From assembly GCA_021827245.1 (NCBI GenBank), contig JAKAWN010000003.1:1-43246 (forward strand): a DNA stretch of 43,246 nt, written 5' to 3'. The notes under the pieces were generated by a model. It did not search any database and was not told the DNA's origin. It saw nothing but the letters and a program-made list of their open reading frames with translations. Position 1 is the first letter of the stretch, and each line of letters opens with the position of its first letter. The DNA comes from Acidobacteriota bacterium (GTDB taxonomy: Bacteria > Acidobacteriota > Terriglobia > UBA7540). Shown in pieces: positions 24,860-33,918 of this stretch. Position numbers and translations under genes: made by a program.

Positions 24860-26365
24860 CTACGCGCTCCCGGCGCTGCGGAGGCGAATCATGCAGACGG
24901 AAGGGTTTTCAACCTCCTCCGTCACGTTGAGCGTTGGAGTTCTGACATTTTCCGACATCGTAAGGTCGAGGTTGCGGTGGGAATCAACCACGTACTTCTC
25001 GTAGGCAAAGCTTTCGTGCCAGGGAAGGCCGTGGAACGCAATGTCATAGCGATTGTATGGTGTTCCAAAGTTGCTGATCAGCACCGTGGCTTGGGACTTA
25101 TCCTGCGAGAGTCCTGCAATCACGCCAAATCCCTTGTCGTCTGACCCGGCGGTGAATACTCGCTCTGGTGTGCTGAGCAGGGCTTTGAAGGCTTCGAATG
25201 TGAAGCAGGGTTTGCGCGGTACTCCGAATTCGTCAAACAGTCCTCCCCAATAGTGAGTGGTTCCCTGGTAGTAATCCGCAAGGCCTACTGAGCTGTCCTG
25301 AAGGCGGATCAGGACGGACGCTGCGTAGGCCGCTCCAGGCGGCCCGCCGACCTGGGTGTTGAAAAGCCATTTCCGGTACTCCGCATCCTTATGCTCGCGA
25401 TTCCAGTCACCCAGAAAATAGTTCCATTCGTCCAGGATGCTCTCGGTTTTTGTGAAGCCGTGTTTCTGCAAAGCCTCGTGAACGATTGCGGCGTTAGCCG
25501 CCACATGTTCCGGTTCTTTAGCGTAGATGTGCCACGAAGCAAAATCCAGCGGCGCTTCGTGATCCACGCAGTGCTTCAGGAAGCTGTCAAAAAACTCCTT
25601 GCCGGCGGCGTTAGCCATGGTGGGCCCGCCGACCTTTGTTTCCGGATCGGTCTTCTTTACCGCCTTTGAAGTCACCTCGTAGAGCCGGTAATACTGCTCG
25701 GGCGTTCCGGACCAGAACATTTTGATGTCCGGCTCGTTCCAGATTTCCCAGTATTTGACAGCGTTGTGAAAGCCGTTGGCCCAGCCTTGGTTGTAATGCC
25801 GGACGATGTGCGAGCAGATGTTCGCCCACCGCGCGTAATCCTGGGGCGGAGTAGTACGCGGGCGAGGATTGTGACTGCCCCACGTCCCGTAGGCCAGCCG
25901 GTAAGTGATCTCGGCGCCCAGCGCTCGAATCGACTGGATGTAGTGATCGGTCAATGCGAAATCGTAGGACTCGGGATTGTCCACATCGGCCTCGGGGTTG
26001 GGAAAGATGTATTGGACATCCACCACATCGTGCCCCGGAAACATGTAGGGAATGTCGTGCAACCGGACGTGCGGGATGCCCATGGCCGAAAAATACGAAG
26101 ACAGATTGAATTCCGCCAGCGGCCCGCCGTTGACGCCGTTCAAGGCTTTGATGGTTCCAATCGATTTTGAAAAATCGACTTCAATCCTTTTCGTCTGGGC
26201 GGGCGGAGACTGCGCAGAACCATCGGTGGCCGTCAGCGCGTTCGGTGCAACTCCTGCCCCAATCGCGCTTGTTGCCGCGATCTTCAAGAATTCCCTGCGG
26301 CCTGGGAGTGACGTTCGTTCACGATTCTGCCTGGAAGTGTGATTTTGATGGCTGTTGAAAATCAT
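24860..26365 (-). CDS. GH39-like beta-xylosidase-family glycoside hydrolase, exported
   Basis: 501 residues from ATG 26365, behind AAGAGG; an in-frame ATG at 26410 has no ribosome site. A twin-arginine leader (PGRREFLKIAATSAIGAG) precedes a TIM-barrel glycosidase. The acid/base is probably Glu in KYWEIWNEPD, and the nucleophile is probably Glu in SILDEWNYF, the clan GH-A spacing used by GH39 xylosidases and iduronidases. A small beta domain forms the C-terminus. It likely trims xylan- or arabinan-type side chains outside the cytoplasm; substrate is inferred from family only. No neighbour shares its strand closely. Confidence 0.8.
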   Translation of the reverse strand: MIFNSHQNHTSRQNRERTSLPGRREFLKIAATSAIGAGVAPNALTATDGSAQSPPAQTKRIEVDFSKSIGTIKALNGVNGGPLAEFNLSSYFSAMGIPHVRLHDIPYMFPGHDVVDVQYIFPNPEADVDNPESYDFALTDHYIQSIRALGAEITYRLAYGTWGSHNPRPRTTPPQDYARWANICSHIVRHYNQGWANGFHNAVKYWEIWNEPDIKMFWSGTPEQYYRLYEVTSKAVKKTDPETKVGGPTMANAAGKEFFDSFLKHCVDHEAPLDFASWHIYAKEPEHVAANAAIVHEALQKHGFTKTESILDEWNYFLGDWNREHKDAEYRKWLFNTQVGGPPGAAYAASVLIRLQDSSVGLADYYQGTTHYWGGLFDEFGVPRKPCFTFEAFKALLSTPERVFTAGSDDKGFGVIAGLSQDKSQATVLISNFGTPYNRYDIAFHGLPWHESFAYEKYVVDSHRNLDLTMSENVRTPTLNVTEEVENPSVCMIRLRSAGSA

Positions 26366-26696
26366 TTTGGACCTCTTGACGATTGCTTTTTCCGCGGCTG
26401 GCGAATGCACCGCGGTTCTTTATGATAAACGAGATTCTGGAATGCAGAGGCCCAAAGCCACGGTGACTTTCTGACCGTGCGCTTTTCTTGGGGTCAAAGG
26501 CCCACGCATAAGAGAGCTTTGTCGCTAACTACTGATCCTTTGCCCCTACTGCAGTTCAGAAGCCTTCCAGAGGCATTGCCGTGTCGGGCCGCCAGACCCC
26601 TTGTGCGCTGGCCCGCCCGGCGGCTCCACTTGATCGGCGTGGCTGCGCCGGTTCAGTGGTAGAATGGTGTTAACTTCGAAATAAGGAAGGCAAACC
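26366..26696. other. Divergent intergenic region
   Basis: Shared upstream region of a leftward glycosidase and a rightward methyltransferase. TAGAAT at 26660-26665 may be a -10 box for the latter. No gene or strong repeat was seen; a D-arm-like tRNA fragment here was rejected. Confidence 0.35.
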
Positions 26697-27290
26697 ATGC
26701 TGCGACGCATCAACTTGTTTGGGCGTCTGGCGGCTCTCTTTGTCGTCCTGGCTGCTTTTGGCTTCTACCTTTCGCAGCCTTCGCAGGCTCAGGCGCAGAT
26801 TACGCCGGCCTACGAAGCCTCTCATGACGCTGTTCCCTACGTTCCCACTCCTATGACGGTTGCTGAAAGGATGCTGGAACTGGCAAAGGTCAACCGCAAA
26901 GACGTTGTTTACGATCTGGGTTCAGGTGACGGTCGGATAGTCATTTTGGCGGCGCAAAAGTTCGGCGCGCACGCTGTTGGTGTGGAACTTGATGGAGAGC
27001 GGTATCGAGAATCTTCAGCGCGGATTCGGAAGCTCGGGCTTGCCTCAAAAGCCAAAATCCTCCACGAGGATATGTTCAAGACCGACATTCACAAGGCAAC
27101 CGTGGTTACGCTCTACCTGCTGACCAGCGTCAATGAGGAGATCCGGCCCATGCTGGAAAAACAGCTCCGTCCCGGCACACGCGTGGTCTCCCACGATTTC
27201 CTGATGAACGGCTGGAAGGTTGAAAGAACCGAGGAAGTCACGGTCCCAAACGGCTCCACGCACACGATTTATCTCTACATTCGGCCGTAA
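26697..27290 (+). CDS. Class I SAM-dependent methyltransferase with export signal
   Basis: 197 residues. The N-terminus is a convincing signal peptide: LRR, a hydrophobic core (LAALFVVLAAFGFYL) and a cleavage site after AQA near 33. After it comes a Rossmann methyltransferase with motif I VYDLGSGDGRI, acidic residue VGVELDGE for the SAM ribose, and the later strand ATVVTLYLLTSVNEE. The ribosome site AAGGAAGG fixes the start. SAM is not known to be available in the periplasm, so either the leader is a membrane anchor facing inward or the protein has another job. Monocistronic. Confidence 0.8.
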   Translation: MLRRINLFGRLAALFVVLAAFGFYLSQPSQAQAQITPAYEASHDAVPYVPTPMTVAERMLELAKVNRKDVVYDLGSGDGRIVILAAQKFGAHAVGVELDGERYRESSARIRKLGLASKAKILHEDMFKTDIHKATVVTLYLLTSVNEEIRPMLEKQLRPGTRVVSHDFLMNGWKVERTEEVTVPNGSTHTIYLYIRP

Positions 27291-27459
27291 ACCGTTGGAC
27301 GTATTGCGGCGCATGGCTCAAGATTCCTGACACTTTGCTTCCGCTGCAGACAAAGTCCGCAGCAGCAAGCTGTGGTGTCGATGGCTCACACCGTCATCGT
27401 CGAACGGCACGAACTGGCGGTCCGGTGCAAACGCTCCACATGCAGCGAGAGACCTGCGA

Positions 27460-27957
27460 TTACTCTTTTGACCACGGGCAGGTGGTATTGGCAAAGTCCC
27501 GGTGCCCACGCAGCGTGTGATAGATGTATGAGCCCATACAGAACTTGCCGGCAAGCAAAGCTGTGAGGGCTGCAACCAGAGAGAATTCAAACACGTAGGC
27601 GACAATCAACCAGCCAGACGTCAGCGACCAACTCGTAATCGCCATGAACGTCGCGGCCATTCCCTGCGCAAAGCGTCGCGGCGCTGGCGCCGGCTCCAGC
27701 TTCGGCTTTGTTCCCCTGCCAATGGCCAAGTCGTAGAATCTTTCAAAAACATTCAGGCTTGGGAAAACCACATTCCAGATCAAAACGGCCGCCAGCACGA
27801 AAAAGAGGGTCGCGGACTGGAAAACGATGCCCACTACCACCAGCAGCCCTAAGATGGCGGGCTGAAGTTGCAGGGCACGAAAGTGCCAGCGACGACGCGA
27901 GGTTTCCTCCTCACGAAAACCTTGTTGCACCATGAACCGATCAAGTGCAGTTCCCAT
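27460..27957 (-). CDS. DUF4395-like membrane protein
   Basis: 165 residues with four likely membrane helices: two near 33-65 (ILGLLVVVGIVF, FFVLAAVLIWNVVF) and two near 105-145. The late segment FCMGSYIYHTLRG, with Cys and Gly-Ser, resembles DUF4395 proteins, often linked to thiosulfate or sulfur chemistry, but the match is by eye. The N-terminus is soluble and charged. It is monocistronic, and its upstream region is shared with the divergent deacetylase gene at 28143. Confidence 0.6.
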   Translation of the reverse strand: MGTALDRFMVQQGFREEETSRRRWHFRALQLQPAILGLLVVVGIVFQSATLFFVLAAVLIWNVVFPSLNVFERFYDLAIGRGTKPKLEPAPAPRRFAQGMAATFMAITSWSLTSGWLIVAYVFEFSLVAALTALLAGKFCMGSYIYHTLRGHRDFANTTCPWSKE

Positions 27958-28142
27958 GCTGTCACCTCTTGGATGCCTTTACCTTTAATCTATCCTTATC
28001 CTCCTGTGGCCTGCAAGATCATCAACGGGAATCTCCAGGGCCGTTGTGTTAGGATAAACGTCGCTGGGAAGCGCTCATGTGAGGCGACCCCATGGGCGAT
28101 GTGTGCTGACAGCACGGTGCTGGAGAATTACTTAAGGCAGCC

Positions 28143-28850
28143 ATGATCGGTTTAGTGATTGGGCTACTCATCTTTGTGGGATGCGGAGCGGCACTGGGCT
28201 ACGCGTGCATAGCGCCCACGTCAGGGTGGTTCGGCCCTGCTTTGATGCGCGGGCCCGCAGGTAGCCGCAGTGTCGTGCTGACGTTTGACGATGGCCCAGC
28301 TCCGCCATTTACGGAACAGATCCTCGATATCCTTGCCCAGCACAAGATTTCTGCAACCTTCTTTCTCTGTGGCAAGAATGTAGAACGCCATCCGGAAATC
28401 GCGCGGCGCATCTTGCGCGAAGGTCACACCATTGGGAATCATACGCATTCACATCCATTCCTCTGCCCACGCAGCCGCAGGTTTATTGCTGGGGAAATCG
28501 ACCGGGCCCAGGAAGTAATCGAGCGGGTTACGGGTGTGCGTCCGACGTTGTTCCGACCGCCTTACGGGGCGCGATGGTTCGGCTTGATGCCGATTTTGCG
28601 CCAGAGAGGCCTCACAATGGTGATGTGGTCGGTGGCGGGGTTCGACTGGAAATATCGGACTCAAGCCATTATCAAGGCAACGAGGCGGAGATTGCACCCA
28701 GGAGCCGTGGTCCTTCTTCATGACGGGCACGAAAAACCGCCTGCTGGAGGCATTGACCAATCGAGCACCGTGGCGGCATTACCGTCCATCATCGCAGCAG
28801 TAACTGAATCCGGTCTTGCCTTTGAGCCTATTGAAAAGGTTATGACCTAA
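28143..28850 (+). CDS. Polysaccharide deacetylase (NodB domain), membrane-anchored
   Basis: 235 residues. An N-terminal hydrophobic segment (IGLVIGLLIFVGCGAALGY) anchors or exports it. The catalytic NodB domain shows motif 1 TFDDGP (base Asp and metal Asp), motif 2 NHTHSH (metal His pair), motif 3 RPPYGAR and motif 5 LLHDGH. Such enzymes remove N- or O-acetyl groups from chitin-like, peptidoglycan or exopolysaccharide sugars. It lies 270 bases upstream of a lipid-type gene cluster on the same strand and could modify a related glycan, though a separate promoter region with a dyad lies between. Confidence 0.9.
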   Translation: MIGLVIGLLIFVGCGAALGYACIAPTSGWFGPALMRGPAGSRSVVLTFDDGPAPPFTEQILDILAQHKISATFFLCGKNVERHPEIARRILREGHTIGNHTHSHPFLCPRSRRFIAGEIDRAQEVIERVTGVRPTLFRPPYGARWFGLMPILRQRGLTMVMWSVAGFDWKYRTQAIIKATRRRLHPGAVVLLHDGHEKPPAGGIDQSSTVAALPSIIAAVTESGLAFEPIEKVMT

Positions 28851-28955
28851 ACTTATGCTTTGCTCGCGCAGAGGTTTTATTGTGCGCTTGTCGGAGAATG
28901 TCAGAGACAAGAATGCTGGAAATCTGTACCAAATTAAAATACACTCATTCACCCA

Positions 28956-28974
28956 TGTGTCTCAATTTGACACA
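28956..28974. promoter_or_regulatory. Inverted repeat TGTGTC-N7-GACACA, operator-like
   Basis: Perfect 6-base arms (28956-28961 and 28969-28974) in an AT-rich part of the 274-base gap before the response-regulator and lipid-type cluster. The 19-base symmetry fits a dimeric helix-turn-helix regulator. Confidence 0.4.
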
Positions 28975-29124
28975 GACGATGTCACTTGAACAATGTTGTT
29001 TATGCTTGAGATTGTTCGCAAATCATTAAGGCTGAAAGGATTGTAATTCGTCGCGCACTTTGGACTCGGCGGTGCCTTAGTGTTGCCTGTTGGTAGATGG
29101 AAGTCTTTCTGACCGGGTGACTGA

Positions 29125-29517
29125 GTGGGCTTGAATCGAGTACTGGTGGTGGATGACGATCAAGAGAGCCGCAACTTGCTCTCTGAGGTCCTTGGCGCAA
29201 ACGGCTATGCTGTTGAGGTGGCGGAGGATGGCGAGGCTTTGTGGAAAGCGCTAAGCCGGGACGGCGGCAGAGCCATCATTCTGATTGATCTCCGAATGCC
29301 GGGAGAAAGCGGCTTGGAATTGCTGCGGGAACTGCAACAGAAAAAGATTGTTTGTGACACTATTTTGATGACCTCTTTTATTACCGGAGCCGAAAGCGAA
29401 CTTGCGAGAGAACTGGGTGTGAAAGCCTTTCTCGAGAAGCCATTTCGTTTAGTAGAGCTGCTGCGTGTGGTCGGCGAACTCGCTAGGAAGAATCCAATCA
29501 GCATATCATCATTGTAG
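29125..29517 (+). CDS. Single-domain response regulator
   Basis: 130 residues, receiver domain only. Acidic pocket VVDDDQ (8-13), phospho-acceptor Asp 55 in LIDLRMPG, switch Thr/Ser in ILMTSF, and conserved Lys in FLEKPFR. No output domain, so it works through protein contacts, like CheY. GTG 29125 is used; the ribosome site is weak. It ends 50 bases before the acyl-carrier-protein gene, which suggests it is transcribed with the lipid-type cluster and may gate it. No kinase is in the window. Confidence 0.85.
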   Translation: MGLNRVLVVDDDQESRNLLSEVLGANGYAVEVAEDGEALWKALSRDGGRAIILIDLRMPGESGLELLRELQQKKIVCDTILMTSFITGAESELARELGVKAFLEKPFRLVELLRVVGELARKNPISISSL

Positions 29518-29567
29518 GATGGCTAGGGACAAGGTGAAGGGCTAGAACAAGTTAGTAAGGAGCACAT

Positions 29568-29858
29568 ATGAACGTCGGTGAAAAAGTCATGGAAATTATC
29601 ACACGGGAACAACATCTCGATCCTGCAAAGGTAACGATGGACTCAACTTTTGAAGAGTTGGGGATCGACTCGCTCGACGGTGTGAACATCCTGTTTGCCC
29701 TTGAAGAAGAGTTCAAGATTGATGTTCCAGATGCCGTGGCCCAGAATATGAAGAGCGTGCGGCAGGTTGTGGACAGTCTCACTCGGGTGCTTGAGGGCAA
29801 GGACATTTCTGATCTTGCGGCAATGGCCAAGGGCGGCAGTCCCGCGCCCAGCAACTGA
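29568..29858 (+). CDS. Acyl carrier protein
   Basis: 96 residues, somewhat longer than the usual 78-residue fatty-acid ACP because of a C-terminal tail (MAKGGSPAPSN). The phosphopantetheine attachment Ser is residue 35 in GIDSLDGVN; acidic helix II follows (ALEEEFKID). Ribosome site AAGGAG. The gene lies 14 bases before a ketosynthase gene, so it is the dedicated carrier of this cluster rather than the housekeeping ACP, which is normally in the fab operon. Confidence 0.9.
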   Translation: MNVGEKVMEIITREQHLDPAKVTMDSTFEELGIDSLDGVNILFALEEEFKIDVPDAVAQNMKSVRQVVDSLTRVLEGKDISDLAAMAKGGSPAPSN

Positions 29859-29872
29859 TCCTTCTGGAGTGG

Positions 29873-31105
29873 ATGGTGCGCAGGGTTGTCATAACAGGGA
29901 TGGGGGTCTTCTCCTCCACGGGCAAGGACAGGGACAGCTTTTTCGAGAACCTGGTGCATTGCCGGTCGGGCGTCCGGCCCATTTCACAGTTTGATTCTTC
30001 GTCTCTCTCCATTCGGATCGCCGCTGAGGTTGCAGACTACAATCCGGACGACTATTTCCCTACCAAGCGTTTGGATCTGCTGGACAAGTTTGCGCAGTTC
30101 GCGCTGATTGCCGCCGGACAGGCTATGGAAAGCAGCGGCATCAAGGTCCGTGACGACGAGCGCTGCCGCTTTGGTGTGGTGATGGGTTCCGGCATGGGCG
30201 GCGCGGGAAGTTATGACGCCGGCTATCACAACCTGTATGCAAAGCAGGTTACGCGGCTCCATCCTTACACGATTCCCCGCATCATGCACAATGCCGCCAC
30301 TTCACAGATTTGCATGGAATATGGAGCGCAGGGTCCGGCGCTTGCCACCGCAACGGCGTGTTCGTCCTCAGGCCACGCCATCGCGGAGGCATATCATCTG
30401 ATCAAGTTTGGGCTTGCAGACCTTATGCTGGCCGGCGGCGCCGATGCCCCGATCACCTATGGGGTGATGCGCTGCTGGGAGGCTGTGCGTGTCCTTGCTC
30501 CGGGCAACGGGAATCCTGCCGCCGCCTGCCGGCCGTTTTCGGCGGACCGCAGAGGAATGGTCATCGGAGAAGGGGCTGGAGTCTTGCTGCTCGAGGAGTT
30601 GGACCATGCTCGCAAGCGCGGAGCCAGGATATTAGGCGAACTTGCCGGTTGTGGGATGAGTTCGGATGCTTCCCATATCACCCAGCCGTCCGTGGATGGG
30701 CCAGTGCGCGCCATCCGCATGGCGCTTGCGGAAGGCGGTGTTGCCCCCGACGAGATCGATTACATCAACGCACATGGGACCGGCACGCGCCTCAATGATG
30801 CGACCGAAACGCAGGTGATCAAGGAAGTTTTCAAGGAGCATGCCAGAAAACTGGCGATCAGTTCCACAAAGTCGATGCACGGACATGCCATGGGAGCGAC
30901 GGGCGCGATTGAGCTTGTGGCCACCGTGACAGCGATCGAACGTGGCGTTGTTCCGCCGACGGCAAATTACACTCAGCCGGACCCGGACTGTGACCTTGAC
31001 TATGTTCCCAATCAGGCACGTGAAAGGCGCATTCGCGCCGCCCTTTCGAACTCCTTTGCATTCGGAGGATTAAACGCTGTGCTTCTCGTGCGCCGTTGGG
31101 AGTGA
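29873..31105 (+). CDS. Beta-ketoacyl-ACP synthase, FabF (KAS II) type
   Basis: 410 residues, full length for KAS II. Catalytic triad segments: nucleophile Cys in TATACSSSGHAI, His in NAHGTGTRLND and His in SMHGHAMGATGAIE. The N-terminus RRVVITGMGVFSS is typical. The start at 29873 is a GTG-type or neighbouring ATG start just after the ACP gene. It condenses an acyl starter with malonyl-ACP. No ketoreductase, dehydratase or malonyltransferase is nearby, so it either borrows those from fatty-acid synthesis or makes a single condensation. Confidence 0.92.
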   Translation: MVRRVVITGMGVFSSTGKDRDSFFENLVHCRSGVRPISQFDSSSLSIRIAAEVADYNPDDYFPTKRLDLLDKFAQFALIAAGQAMESSGIKVRDDERCRFGVVMGSGMGGAGSYDAGYHNLYAKQVTRLHPYTIPRIMHNAATSQICMEYGAQGPALATATACSSSGHAIAEAYHLIKFGLADLMLAGGADAPITYGVMRCWEAVRVLAPGNGNPAAACRPFSADRRGMVIGEGAGVLLLEELDHARKRGARILGELAGCGMSSDASHITQPSVDGPVRAIRMALAEGGVAPDEIDYINAHGTGTRLNDATETQVIKEVFKEHARKLAISSTKSMHGHAMGATGAIELVATVTAIERGVVPPTANYTQPDPDCDLDYVPNQARERRIRAALSNSFAFGGLNAVLLVRRWE

Positions 31106-31161
31106 AATCCTCGGTTCTCCCTGGCGCCTCAGATTCGGGAGCGGACTCATTCGGAGCAGGC

Positions 31162-32349
31162 ATGGAAATCAGGCGGATCGCTATCCTGACGCTCGGTGTC
31201 AGAGCGGGCCATTTGCGAGCAAGTCAGGCGATTCATCAGGCCCTTCACGACGGAGCGGATAATGTTGAGGCCCGGACGATCGATGTGTTGGATCTGGCTG
31301 CCCCCTGGTTCCTCCGCTATTACGTCCTTCCTTACTGGCTGATGGTGCGGCGCGCTCCATGGGCATGGCGCAGGCTTTATGAATGGCGGCAGAGGAAACG
31401 GCTCCGAAAGACAGCACCGGAGTGGTTTCTCAGGCGTGGGTGCCGGTCAGTTCTCGCCCGCTTGCGTGATTTCCGGCCGCACCTGGTGATCGTGACAGAG
31501 ATCGGCGCTGCCGAGCTGGCCGCCTTGGGCCGGCGTGAGGGCTGGTTTGACGCTCCTATTCTGGCCGCCCAGACCGGCTTTCTTGCCGAGCCGCCCTGGG
31601 TCAAGGATGAAATCGACGTTCATTGCGTGGGAAGCGAAGAGGCCAGGAGCCAGTTGATCTCCTGGGGCGTCACCACGAACCGCATTGTGAATTGCGGCGT
31701 TCCAGTGGATCCGACTTTCGCTCTGCGTCTTGACCGGGGAGAACTCCGTCGGGCCTTGGGCCTGCACATCAACCGGCCGGTGGTGCTGGTGATGGGTGGC
31801 GGAGTGGGAACTGCCCCGCTTGATGCCATCATCCGAAGTCTGGAAATGTGCCGCCAGCCCGTTCAGGTGCTCGCCGTGGCGGGACGAGATCGTAACATGC
31901 GCCGACGCCTGGAGGCACTCCGAGGACAACTGGCACTCGACCTGCGCGTTTTTGGCTGGTCGGATTCCATTCCTGAGCTGATGGGAGCGGCCAACCTGCT
32001 GATCACCAAACCGGGCGGGGTCACTTCCTCTGAAGCTCTCGCAGCCGGTCTCCCCATGATTCTCACTTCCCCGATTCCGGGGATGGAAGAGAGTCATCTG
32101 AAGTTCCTTGTTGAGCGCGGCCTGGGTGTGTCGGCCAAACGGCCTGAGGAGATTCCCGTCATCGTATCCGATTTGCTCGACGATCCCAAACGGCTGGAGG
32201 CGTTGAGCGCGCGCGGGCAGGAAATGGCGCGACCCGATGCTGCTTACTCCGTCGCCCAGATTGCGCGAGCCCTGCTGGAGAAGGCCACATACATTGATCT
32301 GCTGGCGGCACCCTCGACTGCTTCCGGTGAATCGGCTTACCTGATGTAG
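31162..32349 (+). CDS. MGDG-synthase/UgtP-like glycosyltransferase
   Basis: About 395 residues from ATG 31162 (GGAG upstream). A GTG at 31102 overlapping the ketosynthase stop would add 20 residues. GT-B fold of family GT28 type: N-terminal LGVRAGHLRASQAI (the G-x-G-H lipid-side loop), hydrophobic WFLRYYVLPYWLMV for membrane contact, and C-terminal donor-binding ITKPGGVTSSEALAAGLPMI. Family members add glucose or galactose from a nucleotide sugar to diacylglycerol at the inner face of the membrane. In this cluster it probably glycosylates the lipid product. Confidence 0.85.
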   Translation: MEIRRIAILTLGVRAGHLRASQAIHQALHDGADNVEARTIDVLDLAAPWFLRYYVLPYWLMVRRAPWAWRRLYEWRQRKRLRKTAPEWFLRRGCRSVLARLRDFRPHLVIVTEIGAAELAALGRREGWFDAPILAAQTGFLAEPPWVKDEIDVHCVGSEEARSQLISWGVTTNRIVNCGVPVDPTFALRLDRGELRRALGLHINRPVVLVMGGGVGTAPLDAIIRSLEMCRQPVQVLAVAGRDRNMRRRLEALRGQLALDLRVFGWSDSIPELMGAANLLITKPGGVTSSEALAAGLPMILTSPIPGMEESHLKFLVERGLGVSAKRPEEIPVIVSDLLDDPKRLEALSARGQEMARPDAAYSVAQIARALLEKATYIDLLAAPSTASGESAYLM

Positions 32350-32491
32350 GAGGGTTGGGTCAGATGTTTGTAAGCGGATTTGAGGAGGCTGGCGGCTTTG
32401 GCCTGCAACCTGCGGCGTTTTGGGATGGCTGTTTGAAGCTCGCCGGCTAAGCTGTGTCCTGACGGCACCGGCCGCTCTGCTCTGGAATTCC

Positions 32492-33808
32492 ATGGTACCT
32501 GACCTACGGAAGATCGTTGAACGCCGGCTGATTGGAGACTCGATCCCCCGGCTTGTCCAGTTAGGGAAGTCGTTGCCGCCGGGGCTGATTCGCAGGATTC
32601 AGATCGACGGCTTCCGGCGGGTCGTCCGCTACGCTGGCGTCCATCAGAAATTCTTTCAGCGAAAGCTCCGTGAGGCGGGCCTTCGCGCGGAGCAGGTTCG
32701 CCGGCCTGAGGACCTCGGCGACATCTTTACCACGCCTGAAGATATTCGGAGCCTGCCGCCCGAAGAATTCCTCTGCCGGGAGCCCCAGGCTGTGTTTGAA
32801 ACTACCGGAACATCCGGCGGTCCCAAGCGAGTTTACTTTGGATACGATGAGCTCGATTTCTCAGCGCGCTACGAGGCTGCGGCGTTTTATGAAAACGGCC
32901 TGCACCCTGGGGACCGCGTGGTTTGCACATTCGATGCCGGATACTGGATTAGCAGTTGGGTGACCTTTCTTGCCTGCAAGCAACTGGGAGTTTTCTGCTC
33001 TGCTGTAGGCAAGCCGCAGCCCCAGGAAGCCTACGATCGGCTGGCGCACTATCGTTACAACGTGATTGTGGCTGACCCGACCTGGCTGGTGAGTCTGAGC
33101 GAAATCGCCGAAAAGCGGGGAAGCTTTCCGGTGAAGCTGATTTTTGCCGCCGGCGACCGCATGACCGACGCCTACCGCGATTACGTCCAGCGAATCTGGA
33201 AGGCTCCGGTGATTCTCGGCTACGGCTCAACGGAAATGGGCGGCGGCGCAGGAATGGAGTGCCGGGAGCGCCGTGGTTACCATGTGGACGAATTCAACCT
33301 GCTCTTTGAGATTCTTGATCCGGACCCGGATGGCTACGGCGAACTGGTGGTGACCACGCTATCACGCCGGACTACGCCTCTGATCCGATACCGGGTGCGG
33401 GATATCACGCGCTTTCTTGATGGGCCCTGCCCCTGCGGGGCAACAATTCGCCGCCTCGCCAGAATTCGAGGTCGCCGTGACGAAATGGTGGTGATGGGCG
33501 CCGGAAACATGTATCCCGAGATCTTTGAGAAGGTCTTATGTGACGTGCCGGGCCTTTCGGACAACTGGCAGGTGGCCGTCCGGCAGGAGGGTCTGCATGA
33601 CATTCTGGAGTTTCGATTGGAGCTGAGCAACGGAGTTTCCGCCCAGACGATTGAGGACGCGGTGCAGAAAAGCCTGGAGGCTCGCTATCCGGACGTATGG
33701 GCCAATCAGCTTTGCGGGATGTACAAGCTGGCTTTCCGATTTTGTCCCCCGGGAACGCTCGCCCACGGGCGGAAACGCAAACGCCTGGTGGACGAGCGCG
33801 GGGAGTAA
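32492..33808 (+). CDS. PaaK-like adenylate-forming enzyme
   Basis: About 438 residues from ATG 32492. The AMP-binding loop FETTGTSGGPKRVYF lies near residue 100, YGSTEMGGGAG is the adenine/acid-binding motif, and LIRYRVRDITRFLDG is the hinge region. A zinc-like CPCGATIRRL follows, and the C-terminal PaaK-type lid domain closes the protein. Phenylacetate-CoA ligase relatives activate aryl or fatty acids as CoA or carrier-protein esters. Next to an ACP and a ketosynthase it may load an acyl or aryl starter. The 142-base gap before it is larger than the others in the cluster and could hold an internal promoter. Confidence 0.85.
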   Translation: MVPDLRKIVERRLIGDSIPRLVQLGKSLPPGLIRRIQIDGFRRVVRYAGVHQKFFQRKLREAGLRAEQVRRPEDLGDIFTTPEDIRSLPPEEFLCREPQAVFETTGTSGGPKRVYFGYDELDFSARYEAAAFYENGLHPGDRVVCTFDAGYWISSWVTFLACKQLGVFCSAVGKPQPQEAYDRLAHYRYNVIVADPTWLVSLSEIAEKRGSFPVKLIFAAGDRMTDAYRDYVQRIWKAPVILGYGSTEMGGGAGMECRERRGYHVDEFNLLFEILDPDPDGYGELVVTTLSRRTTPLIRYRVRDITRFLDGPCPCGATIRRLARIRGRRDEMVVMGAGNMYPEIFEKVLCDVPGLSDNWQVAVRQEGLHDILEFRLELSNGVSAQTIEDAVQKSLEARYPDVWANQLCGMYKLAFRFCPPGTLAHGRKRKRLVDERGE

Positions 33809-33918
33809 AGGGGGTAGCAGGGGGTAAGTGGCGCGCAGGGCGTGCAGGAGGGGGTGATTTCCTTACCACCTACCATCTGAACCCTCTGCCTTAGCTATCG
33901 GAAGGAAGGAATAACGAC

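Noticed and set aside
26648..26670. tRNA-like D-arm (GGTTCAGTGGTAGAATGG)
   Set aside because: Looks like a tRNA-Gly D-loop, but no anticodon arm, T-arm (GTTCGA) or acceptor pairing follows; more likely a promoter region.
31447..32493. 348-codon leftward open frame
   Set aside because: Lies opposite the glycosyltransferase gene with its GT-B motifs; a coding shadow.
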